A stretch of DNA of 64,000 nt, from assembly GCA_021432605.1 (NCBI GenBank), contig MU271147.1, forward strand, positions 1,612,001 through 1,676,000, read 5' to 3'. Positions 1 to 10,300 of this stretch are shown here, in pieces (position 1 is the first letter of the stretch; every line of letters begins with the position of its first letter). The notes beneath the pieces are model-generated. The model was not told where the DNA came from. It saw only the letters and a list, made by a program, of their open reading frames with translations, and did not search any database. The DNA is from Coniochaeta sp. PMI_546 (Eukaryota > Ascomycota > Sordariomycetes > Coniochaetales > Coniochaetaceae). A program made the translations under genes and the position numbers.

Positions 1-640
1 TCATTGTTTGAGGGTCGACGCCATACAACGACGGTCATGAAAGGAGGTACCTGTTGTTTCTGGTTCTGGAGGAGTTGAAGGGGACATTCAACCGGCATGG
101 ACCTTTTAATCAGTGACTGAGGTGTTCTGCGCTTACCGCACAGTGTCTCTCTTGTCTTTGGTGGTTCGGTGGCGGAAGCATTCTTGTATGTGTAAATGCA
201 TTGATTTGGACTGGCACCATATAACATGGTTGACTGGCTGGTCATAGTGCCATAGGTAGAGGTTGATACTCCCTGTCGACCCTTCTTCTAAGTAAGGACG
301 TTATCCTCAGTGCTGGCGATGTTATACGGGAGTGCAGACTACACTTACACCATATGAAGATTGTTGACGATTCTAGCGATCAACACATACAATTCGAGAT
401 CCGCAGTTTCGGGAGGTTCCGGAAATACCGATGCTACCCCTGCCATCCGCAAAACCGGGAGCCCGGACCGGAGGACGCTTTTTTCGCGGCAAGAGCTCTG
501 TTCGTCATTGCAAAATCACTCACAGAAAAATTCATTGACAGTCGCTTCAGCATCTCAAGCTCTCGTTGTCTACGGCAATTGACCTTCTTTAGGCGTTTCA
601 TCAACTGAATTACAGGAAATAGCGTCCAGATAAGCTTAAG
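1..640. other. Upstream region of the fumarase gene, no gene seen
   Basis: No coding sequence is recognised here. An 84-codon open frame at 354-608 ends 33 nt before the fumarase ATG. It has no family resemblance and could at most be an upstream ORF in the leader. The region presumably carries the fumarase promoter and 5' leader. Confidence 0.5.
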
Positions 641-2533
641 ATGCTTGCTCATTCGGTACGAGCTGCAGCGGTGTCGGGGCCCGCTCGAGGTTCGCTCCTT
701 GTGCCGAGGACAGCCACCAGGTCTCTGAGCACATGCTTGTCGTCATGCAGCGGGAGCTCTGCCCGGTCAACCCGCTCCAAGTCAGCTTTCCTACAAACAA
801 CAAAGAACACTGCTGCCCCGAGATTCCTCCATACCACATCAATAAGGATGGCTTCCAATGAGACACGAACCGAGAGCGATGCCTTTGGCGAGATCCAGGT
901 CCCCGCGGACAAGTACTGGGGTGCGCAGACGGAGCGCTCGCTCGAGAACTTCCGCATCAACCAGCCCCAAGACCGCATGCCACCACCGATTATCAAGGCC
1001 TTTGGAATCCTCAAGGGCGCAGCTGCCACAGTAAACATGCGCTATGGACTCGGTACGTGCAACAAGTGGCAGTGTCCGGGAAAGGGTCTCAAAGAAAGCT
1101 AATCAAAGCCTCCATTCGCGATACAGATCCTAAAATTGGCAAGGCTATCCAGCAGGCTGCACAGGAGGTCGCTGACCTCAAGTTGATCGACCACTTTCCC
1201 CTCGTCGTGTGGCAAACTGGCTCTGGCACCCAGTCCAACATGAACGCGAATGAGGTCATCAGCAACCGTGCCATCGAGATCCTCGGAGGCAAGATGGGCA
1301 GCAAGAAGCCAGTACATCCCAACGACCATGTCAATCGCTCTGCCTCCTCCAACGATACCTTCCCAACCGTCATGCACATCGCCGCCGTTCTCGAGTTCGA
1401 GAACGAGCTTCTACCCGCACTACACAGCCTGCGGGACGCCCTCCAGGCCAAGGTGGACGAATTCGAGGCTAAGAAGATCATCAAGATCGGACGAACACAT
1501 CTCCAGGATGCCACACCGCTCACCCTGGCTCAGGAGTTCAGCGGCTATGTTGCTCAGTTGGACTTCGGTATCAAGCGGGTAGAGAGCGCCCTGCCAGACC
1601 TGAAGTTGCTAGCACAGGGCGGCACAGCCGTCGGCACAGGCATCAACACCTTCGTTGGCTTCGCTGAAGCCATCGCGGAGGAAGTGAGCAAGATGACGGG
1701 CATTGAGTTCAAGACTGCGCCGAACAAGTTCGAGGCTCTGGCCGCCCATGACGCCATCGTTCAGGCCCACGGCTCTCTCAACACACTGGCTGCGTCACTC
1801 ACCAAGATTGCGCAGGATATCCGCTATCTCGGCAGCGGACCTCGCTGCGGACTCGGCGAGCTCATCCTGCCGGAGAACGAGCCCGGCAGCTCCATCATGC
1901 CCGGCAAGGTCAACCCGACTCAGGCTGAGGCCTTGACCATGGTCTGCGCGCAGGTCATGGGCAACAATGTTGCCTGCACCATCGGTGGCATGAACGGGCA
2001 GTTCGAGCTCAATGTTTACAAGCCGCTTATCATCCGTAACCTTCTGCACAGCACGCGCCTGCTCACTGATGGCATGCGCAGCTTCGAGAAGAACTTGGTT
2101 AAGGGTCTGCAGGCTAATGAGGAGAAAATCTCTAGCATCATGAAGGAGTCGTAAGTTTGACCTCCTCCCCTCTCATTGTTGGGTTTTGATCGCCACTGCC
2201 GTCTTCTTGTCGATTGGATCGTCCGTCTGTCTTGGCTACCCCAAAAACCATGGCTGACATCATCATAGGCTCATGCTCGTCACCTGCCTCAACCCCAAGA
2301 TCGGCTACGATATGGCCAGCAAGGTAGCCAAGAATGCGCACAAGAAGGGATTGACGCTGAAGCAGAGTGCGTTGGAGCTCAATGCGCTGACTGAGGAGGA
2401 GTTCGACACTCTGGTCAAGCCAGAACTCATGGTTAGTCCCGCCCCTTACAAGGGCTAAGCGCGAGCAACCCTACGATGCAATCAGAGCCCGAACTTCCCC
2501 CTGCGAGGTCCGGGCAGTCTCAGAAAGGTATGA
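641..2533 (+). CDS. fum1: Fumarate hydratase (fumarase, class II), mitochondrial with likely cytosolic form
   Basis: Catalyses reversible hydration of fumarate to L-malate in the TCA cycle. The spliced CDS is 641-1052, 1127-2150, 2269-2431 and 2486-2533, giving 548 residues. All three introns have GT/AG ends, and joining them restores the family order (NMRYGL-DPKIG, KES-LMLVT, PELM-SPN). The fumarase/aspartase signature [13 protein letters not shown] lies at about residues 391-403, and the [12 protein letters not shown] catalytic segment is present. The first 69 residues are rich in Arg, Ser and Ala, with almost no acidic residues before residue 70, as expected of a mitochondrial presequence. 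An in-frame ATG at 848 ([11 protein letters not shown]) sits just before the conserved mature region and could give a cytosolic form. The C-terminal tail after SPN is longer and more basic than I expect for the family. Malate synthase follows on the same strand 1.15 kb downstream. Confidence 0.97.
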
Positions 2534-2566
2534 CGAGACTGACTGAGCATGTCATGTCACCCTGTA

Positions 2567-2572
2567 AATAAA
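2567..2572 (+). terminator. Poly(A) signal of the fumarase gene
   Basis: An AATAAA hexamer lies 34 nt past the fumarase stop codon in an AT-rich stretch (GTAAATAAATAATTG). This is a plausible cleavage and polyadenylation signal, though fungal signals are loose. Confidence 0.45.
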
Positions 2573-3686
2573 TAATTGTACGACCTACTGCATACCTATT
2601 CAGAAGCAAGCTGGAATGACTGCATGCGCATAACAGCCTCCCACTTCTCACATCTCGAGATTGCCATAGTAAAGAAGCAAGCATTGATAACTGCGTCTTT
2701 GGACCAGCCCTCAGCGCTGGAGCTCGTGTTGGCCAGAGGATGATGCTGCGCAGGTGACAAGAGTGTCGAGTATCGATGGCCTCGGAAAGTATCGGCAGAG
2801 TTGACGAAGAGCCGGACCTCGGCTTGGATCCGGCAGATCGGAGGACCCTTTGTTAACCGTGAAGAGCGTCACGCAGCTTTCCCCACGTCTCCACAAAAGC
2901 TTTTGAGTTTCACCAACATTGTCAGGTCAGCTAATTGAGAAGTGCGAACGCCGTCTTGATCTCGAGGCCATCGCTATGCGTCGAGAATAAGATCAGCTTA
3001 AGGCAGTGAGCGACACGACTTATGCAATTGCTTCAATTTGGTGGCTTCGGCATCTCAATTAGCCTCCGTGATCGGGATTCTCTTCTATCTTATCGCCCCA
3101 GTCTCCCGTCGACGTCGACGTGGGGCGGGGTTCTCGCCGGATATGACCTCACTCACATGTGAAGGGTGTGGACCGCATGGCCAGCTCCCCACACCCGAGC
3201 TTCAACGTCGACCATTCCCCGCGGGTCCGGCTGCTGAGCTCCCCTCAGCCGAGAGCGACAGGCCGAATCGAGTGTCTCAAAGTCATCCCAGTCATCGATG
3301 ACAAGGCCTGATCAGCTTACTTTAGCTGCTTTCTCACATGTGGCACTGGATAGCCGTTACCCAGACCAGCTTAATGCCGAGATCGCCCTCATACTCAAGT
3401 GCCTCGTCGAGCCTAGTGCCTTATCTTTTTCGTCATTCCTTGTCAGGTTGTGCGCCTCTGAGTGATACATCGTAGAATATCGGAAGGTCTCCTCTGCTTT
3501 ATCACCCTACCCTCCCCCGCTCACCCATCTTCGTGACTGTCTGATTCTCTCCTCCATTCCATCTCTTCCACCCATCAGCCATCTACACTTTGGGTGCCGT
3601 CACAAACAAGCCCAGACCTAACCTCCCCACTACATCAACAACATATACCCATAACCCTACGATTGACCAAAAGTAATACCGTCACC
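2573..3686. other. Fumarase-malate synthase intergenic region
   Basis: No gene is recognised. The part from about 3100 to 3200 holds CreA-type sites (listed separately). From about 3480 to 3680 the plus strand is C/T-rich and free of ATG close to the malate synthase start, like many fungal 5' leaders. Confidence 0.6.
3120..3192. promoter_or_regulatory. Cluster of CreA/CRE-1-type carbon catabolite repression sites
   Basis: Three matches to the CreA consensus SYGGRG are visible: GTGGGG at 3120-3125, GCGGGG at 3125-3130 (sharing one base) and CCCCAC (reverse orientation) at 3187-3192. They lie 495-567 nt upstream of the malate synthase ATG. Glyoxylate-cycle genes are known targets of glucose repression in moulds, and closely spaced CreA sites are the functional arrangement. 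The short consensus also occurs by chance, so function is inferred. Confidence 0.45.
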
Positions 3687-5567
3687 ATGGCCTCAGTCGA
3701 TTCCATCCTCCAAGGAGTCGCCGTCCTGGGGAGTGTCAAAGAAGAGCACAAGAAGATTCTCACACCTCAGGCCTTGGCCTTCCTTGCCCTCCTCCACAGA
3801 TCCTTCAATGCGACGCGCAAGAACCTGCTCGAGCGCCGCAAGGCCCGCCAGGCCGAGCTGGACAAGGGCGCCCTGCCCGACTTCCTGCCCGAGACGAAGC
3901 ACATCCGCGAGAATCCCACATGGAAGGGTGCGCCGCCTGCTCCGGGGCTGGTGGACCGCCGCGTCGAGATCACGGGCCCCACAGACCGGAAGATGGTGGT
4001 TAATGCGTTGAATTCCGACGTCTGGACTTATATGGCTGATTTTGAGGGTAAGTCTGAGCTTACGCGTGGTCTGACGGCAGAAAACATGTCAGAGGCAGCG
4101 ACTCTGATGCGGGGAGTTTGATAGAGGTCTAGATTCAAAATGCTGCAGTTTGAATTTGTGCTAACATGTTCCATTTGTTAGATTCTAGCGCCCCAACATG
4201 GGACAACATGATCAACGGCCAGGTGAACCTCTACGACGCCGTCCGGCGACAGGTCGACTTCAAGATTGGACAGAAGGAGTACAAGCTGCGGACAGACAAG
4301 ACGCTTCCGACCCTGATCGTCCGTCCGCGCGGCTGGCACCTGGAGGAGAAGCACGTAACGGTCGATGGCGAGCCCATTTCCGGCTCGCTCTTTGACTTTG
4401 GACTGTATTTCTTCCACAATGCACACGAGCTGGTTAAGCGTGGATACGGACCGTACTTCTACCTGCCCAAGATGGAGTCGCACCTCGAGGCCCGGCTGTG
4501 GAATGACGCGTTCAACTTGGGTCAGGACTACATCGGCATGCCACGGGGGACTATCCGGGGTACCGTGCTGATCGAGACGATCCTGGCGGCGTTTGAGATG
4601 GATGAGATCATCTACGAGCTCAGGGACCACAGCTCGGGTCTCAACTGCGGACGGTGGGATTACATCTTTAGCACGATCAAGAAGTTCAGGCAAAACAGCA
4701 ACTTTGTGCTGCCGGACCGTGCGTGCGTTACCATGACTGTGCCATTCATGGATGCTTACGTTCGTCACCCTCTCCCGCCGGCTCTTTCTCAACGCAGGAA
4801 CTGACATGATATTTACTAGGTCAAACTCCTCATCCAGACATGCCACAAGCGCGGCGTGCATGCCATGGGCGGCATGGCGGCGCAGATCCCGATCAAGGAC
4901 GACAAGGCGGCCAACGACAAGGCCATGGAGGGAGTCAGGGCCGACAAGCTCCGCGAGGTCAAGGCCGGCCACGACGGCACCTGGGTTGCGCACCCGGCGC
5001 TGGCGGCTATTGCCTCCGACATCTTCAACAAGCACATGCCGACGCCCAACCAGCTGTTCATTCGCCGCGAGGACGTGAGCATTACCGCGAATGACTTGCT
5101 CAACATGAACGTGCCTGGCCAGGTGACCGAGGAGGGTATCCGGAAGAACCTGAAGATCGGGCTGGGATATATGGAGGCTTGGATTCGGGGAGTGGGTTGT
5201 GTGCCCATCAACTATTTGATGTGAGTCTCCCGTTCTCTCTACCCTCTGTGAAAAGCTCTTGCTAACTGTGGATAAAAGGGAGGACGCGGCAACGGCCGAG
5301 GTCTCGCGGTCGCAGCTGTGGCAGTGGGTGCGGCACGGTGTCACCACGGCCGAGGGCAAGAAGGTTGACAAGCAGTACGCCCTCCGGTTGCTGAAGGAGT
5401 GCACCGATGAGCTGGCCTCCAAGGCGCCCAAGGGCAACAAGTTTGGGCTGGCGGCGCAGTACTTTGCTGGCCAAGTCACCGGGGAGGACTATGCTGACTT
5501 CTTGACCACGCTGTTGTATGATGAGATCACTGCTGCCGGTAGCCCGTCGCCGGCTTCAAAGCTTTGA
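3687..5567 (+). CDS. acu-9: Malate synthase, peroxisomal (glyoxylate cycle)
   Basis: Condenses glyoxylate with acetyl-CoA to give L-malate, the second glyoxylate-bypass step needed for growth on acetate and fatty acids. Exons are 3687-4047, 4182-4759, 4820-5220 and 5279-5567, giving 542 residues, the normal eukaryotic length. Splicing joins ADFE-DSSAPTW, FMDAY-VKLLIQ and INYLM-EDAATAE exactly as in the family. The [11 protein letters not shown] signature, the [11 protein letters not shown] loop and the MEDAATAE segment with the catalytic Asp are intact. The protein ends in Ser-Lys-Leu, a canonical PTS1 peroxisomal import signal. The start ATG has a strong context (GTCACCATGG). The second intron has an unusual GTTCGT donor, but the reading frame and family alignment require it. 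Upstream CreA-type sites suggest glucose repression. Confidence 0.98.
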
Positions 5568-6814
5568 GGGTGACGTGAGTTGATCTAATGTTGACGTGTG
5601 GCGTGCGGACCGGAAGTTGACGACTGGATCGCGTTTGGACAAGTTGTCAAGCCGTGTATATTTGGCCCTTGGATCATGGTATCATGTTGGAAACAAAGTG
5701 ACAGGATGTTACGGGTTCGATTTGCAGAGTCAAATAATGTGGCATGGCTTTGTGCATAATCGCCGTGCTTGCAGCCACGTAGCTCCGCCGTAAGAGAACA
5801 TAAGCCGAGGGAACCGGTGCCATAGGCTGAATCATATTTGTTCTTGCAGTCCATCGTCCATGGCAGCAGAAGGCATTTCCTGAACATCAGATTTGGCTAC
5901 TTCCGAATCGCCGCTGCGGTAGGCCAAGGTGAACCGCGGCGCATGGCATATAGAACTTTATGGCGTGAACTAGCCGTCACAATCCTCCACGTGTAAATAC
6001 CTGGCCTAGTGCTCGTGAGCGTACATCGACTTCCATAGGTGCGCCCGCTGCCCAGATAGGGTGACCCGATAATACATATCCCACTGTGTCTCGTAGCCAG
6101 GCATCCTTGAGAGGGTTATATCCATTGAGCTTTATGCTTGAGTTACAGACGGTAATCGATATGTATATAGCAAGTATGTGGTGGTCACGTTCCTACAGCC
6201 TGTGGTGCACTCATTGTTGCTCTGCAAACCTTGCGACGGCGGAGTTTACCTGCTTACGACAGGCGTGCATGCTCCAGGCGAGGTTTGTGCCGCAGCAGCT
6301 GGTGTTGTCGTCGTCAATAGTAATGGGCCAATATCAATTCATTTCAGGGGCGTCGCTGGACCAAAGGTCTAGACCAATGTCCAAGGTTAAGGTTATTTCC
6401 CGATCGCCGCAAGGGTACCTGAAGGCGGAAAGGTCAGTTTGCAGCAGTGAGCTAGCCGGGCGCCTCATTGCGAGCCGCATCAGATCGATCTCGGCGCAAT
6501 TGGGATCAGACCTCAATTCGGATTGTCTGCACTTGATAGGAGGTAGGTATGAAGTAGTGCTAGAACGGAGTTGAATCGACCTTCCACAACACGTGATTAA
6601 GGCAGCTTGACAGCAGCAGCATTGACGAAACATGGCTAACAGTCAAAGGTCACTCGTGCTAGGCAAGGAACCACAATCATGGGCTAGTAATTTCCCCTCA
6701 GCCCTGAAATGTGATATCAGCGCCAGGGGGTCATGTGAGGTGCTGTGGCCACGCTAGTGCAGCTTTTATTGGAAAATAGAGTTTTCGGACTTCAAGGCCG
6801 TCGACATTCAATGC

Positions 6815-6864
6815 GAGAAAAAGAAAAAAGAAAAAAGGAAAAAGGAAAAAGAAAAAAGGAAAAA
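6815..6864 (+). repeat. 50-nt pure polypurine (A/G) tract
   Basis: An uninterrupted run of A and G, mainly A5-A7 blocks separated by G or GG, occurs in the gene-free region. Such tracts arise by slippage and disfavour nucleosomes. Nothing nearby ties it to a gene. Confidence 0.9.
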
Positions 6865-7351
6865 TTAGAATTTGACGAATTGAAGCGAGACAAGTGATGA
6901 TATTTGAGGAACCAGGAGAAATTAATAAGGTTGTAGACCTTGTCCCTGTACAACCAGGACAACCTGATATTGGGCCAGTCAATCAATCGGATCTCATCGA
7001 GCCACGCTCCCGCTTTAGATCTCAGTCAGGCTCAACAGGGAAGGTGACACCAGCAAAGGCGCCTTCCTTCAGCGCTATCCGCCCGCCTGGGAATTTGTGT
7101 GGCACGTTCAAAGAGCGCCAAACCCCTCTCTGTGCAAGCCAGCCGAAGCCAGCAAAAGCCACCCGTCGTGCTAACCTGGAAACTGCACCGTCTGGTTCCT
7201 TCAACGCCGCAACTTGTTACGGAGCGAGATCCAAACTCGGCTTCGGCGGACGCGCCTCTTAAGACTGAGCGCCTGAGCACTCTCTCCTGTCCCCACCTCC
7301 TGCTGAGGATCATTATGCTGTGATCGACGCCTTCCGAGACAAGGGCATCGG

Positions 7352-7360
7352 TATAAATAG
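7352..7360 (+). promoter_or_regulatory. TATA-box-like sequence without an assigned gene
   Basis: TATAAATAG is a near-perfect TATA box on the plus strand. The next 500 nt contain no recognisable coding region. It may serve an unrecognised or non-coding transcript, or be chance. Confidence 0.2.
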
Positions 7361-10300
7361 TGGACACTGTGTGGATCGCTAGAGTTGCCGCCGTCATCGT
7401 CAAACCAACGTTCGTGCCCCTGTCCAGCACGATCTTGTGTTTTATCAAGTCTGTTTTTCTGAAGGACCAGACGAGCCTTTAACAGGATTACAGTAGGAGC
7501 TGATGAGGCAGCTGAAAGTCAAAGATACCTACAGACACTGTCTCCGAAAGCTTGCATGGGAAATATTGGACTATTGCTGTGCCGCTTTTCATCGACAATT
7601 TCGGAATGTTCCGTCACTGATCAAATCCCCGTTTTTCGCAACTGCTCACCAACCAGCATGGCATTCCAAAGTGGTCGATATTGCGGCTCCCGGAGCATAA
7701 AAAAAGAGTATTGATGGTTCAGTACTATGTATAAGCCGCTATTATGTGATCTCAAGCGCCGAGTGGCCTCGCAGCAGCACAGAGCCTTCAGCCAATGTTC
7801 GGCATGCCAAAGATCTATTGATCCCTGAAACAGGGTCTCCCAACAATCCTGCATTCCTCTGTCGGCCGTCCTCCGTGCATTGAGGTTCTGACCGCTTTCG
7901 ACGAGCCGGAGCTGTTGTGTTGAACCTTGTTTACGCCATGCAGACAGACAGCCTAAACGATGACTGGTGACGCCAAACCTGTGGCCGTTTTAACGGCTCG
8001 GGTCATGAAGATAGTGGAAGTCCTCCGATCCATGGTCGTGACCGATGTGGCAATACATAGTATGGCCAGCATCTCAGCACACTTCTCCCGTCACGTTAAA
8101 AATAACTCGCTGAAGTCAGCGCACCGGTGTGTGTCGAGTGACTTGTATTGGTATCTTACATAGGTGGAGCCCACCCAAGGTCCGTGCAAGTCCATTTTGG
8201 TTCGACATTCGGTGATCCGTAACTCTGCTCGCCAACTCACTCAAGAACAGATATACTACCATAGCAGTAGTAGTCGCGCTTTAATACTTGGCACCCGGGC
8301 TTTCAATCGAACGACGGGCTCAGGGTTTATCAGCAGCAGATGGAATATGGATAGTTTGGCATACTATACACATTGGGTCATTCTCGGGAGCCACAAAATT
8401 GTAGCAATCAAGCAATCACACAACTTCTGATCAAAAGCATCCTCCTTGATTTGCTGATGTCGAGCGATTCGCGGTAAGGCAGGGAACTGAGGCCTAGTAT
8501 ACTTCGACTTACAATGTTGATTTACTACATGTATGTAGATCAATCGGCGGCACCGGAGGTGGATGATCTGCAGCTTCGCTCGTCAAAAATTCCCGGATAG
8601 AGAGAAGAGGTTTCTGGTACTAGCCCCCCACAGCACCGTCTCTCTACTGAGCGCAACATAGAGTTCTACCACTCTAATGGCTTCCAATGGAGAGATCACG
8701 TCTTTGGGATCCCATGTTCTCTGGCGCAAGATCCATTCGATCATCCAATGCGGAAGACCAGACATCCAAGACACCGAAGCTCTCCTGAAAACCAAGAGAA
8801 TTAACGACGAGCTGGTACATAGATTTGTCGCTGGCGGTACAGGCACGTCCCTTGAAGTTGACAGTGCAAGGGCGATCACAGTTACCAGGGTCGCATCCGC
8901 AAGCCTCCTTGTACGCCCGTCCCAAAAGTGCGTCCATACCCCTGCATCGTGGCAGCAAGCCGCAAGCATAATCTGGGATGACTGCACTCCTGCGTTGACA
9001 GCCGGATCAGTACAGGCTGCAATTGCGATGGAGGACACAATCATATGCTCGATTCGGCACCATCTCTTCCTCCGGTTTCCACCTGATCATGTTGGCCACT
9101 TCAATCTCTGCTATGCAGCAAGTGTATGCACCGCGGAGTAAGCAGTCGAGTGATTGGTACCGAGCTTGATGTGAAAGTACCCCACGCTTCAGTGAGAATC
9201 CTGACACGGACAGCTTCCATGATGCCTGCTGGAGTCCGGTGAATGGGACATGTGACATGTCGCTTCCATCAAGATCTGGGACCGGAGTGCTGGTTAGTCA
9301 ACCGTACCTGTGTTACTATCGCACCTCTTGCTGTGTTTTCCGCTCATGCTGCTGAGTTACTTCTAGTTTCATGTTCACCTCCATCATCACCCGCTAGAAC
9401 TGGGGATGGAGTCCCCTTGTCACCGGAAGCTAACCTATCCATGGATTCCCACGTCTGATCCATGCAGCTTGCAGAGCACTAGTGGCACTTGCGCACCCGG
9501 CTACACTAAGATAGTGGATGCGATGAATAAAAATTGGGTGAGAGCCCAGGCTCGAAGTGCTATCGGGATGACCCTTGCTTCACTTCAAGTTGTTCACTGG
9601 TCAGAACTAAACGACAAATGTGCCGACCCAATTGCGCAGTCTGCTTTCACGGGATTGCAACCACACCCAGGCTTCAGCTGAATGCAGTCCTTAATGCAAG
9701 TCTGGCAAGTTTGAGTGACCCGAAAGTAGGGAAAGTTTCTATCTGGATACAGCACGACATCCGATTCCAATGATGGAAAGCCGAAGTATCTGTCAAACAC
9801 TCCTCAAGAGACACAATGCTGCTAAGGGGAGTAGCAACCGCATTTCTGGGGAACCCTGAAGTTGAGAATACTCTCACGCGCACACCGCATTCCCCGGATG
9901 GACAAGAAGAGTTTCCACTCATGGTCGAGACAGCGGGTTCTAACGGGTTGTCTGAAGTGTTCGCAAATGTCCAGGCATACGTGTAGTAAGCATCACAAGC
10001 ATTACAAAAATCAGAAGCTTTCGTTGCCCCTAGTCGCGCCAAGATAGTACACCTGAAAAGCAAATCTATCCTTTGCAAGGCGTCACTTTGGGTGATTTCG
10101 AGGTACAAGCCAGAAACAGGACTCCGACTGCGCTGCAAGGCTAACGGCTCGCCTTACCAGGCTTCACATTCGAACTCGCATGACGACCGTTATGAGGGTC
10201 ACCGAAGCAAAAGGTACGCTGTCACTATGCATTACAAGTCGAGTTCGGGTCTCGTGCATACAGGGGAGGTTGGCGGCCGGTAGAGCATGCTAGGCCCTGT

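Noticed and set aside
4178-5479. 433-codon open frame antisense to malate synthase
   Set aside because: It spans two verified introns of the sense gene and has no family features. Strong third-position C/G bias of the real gene removes antisense stops.
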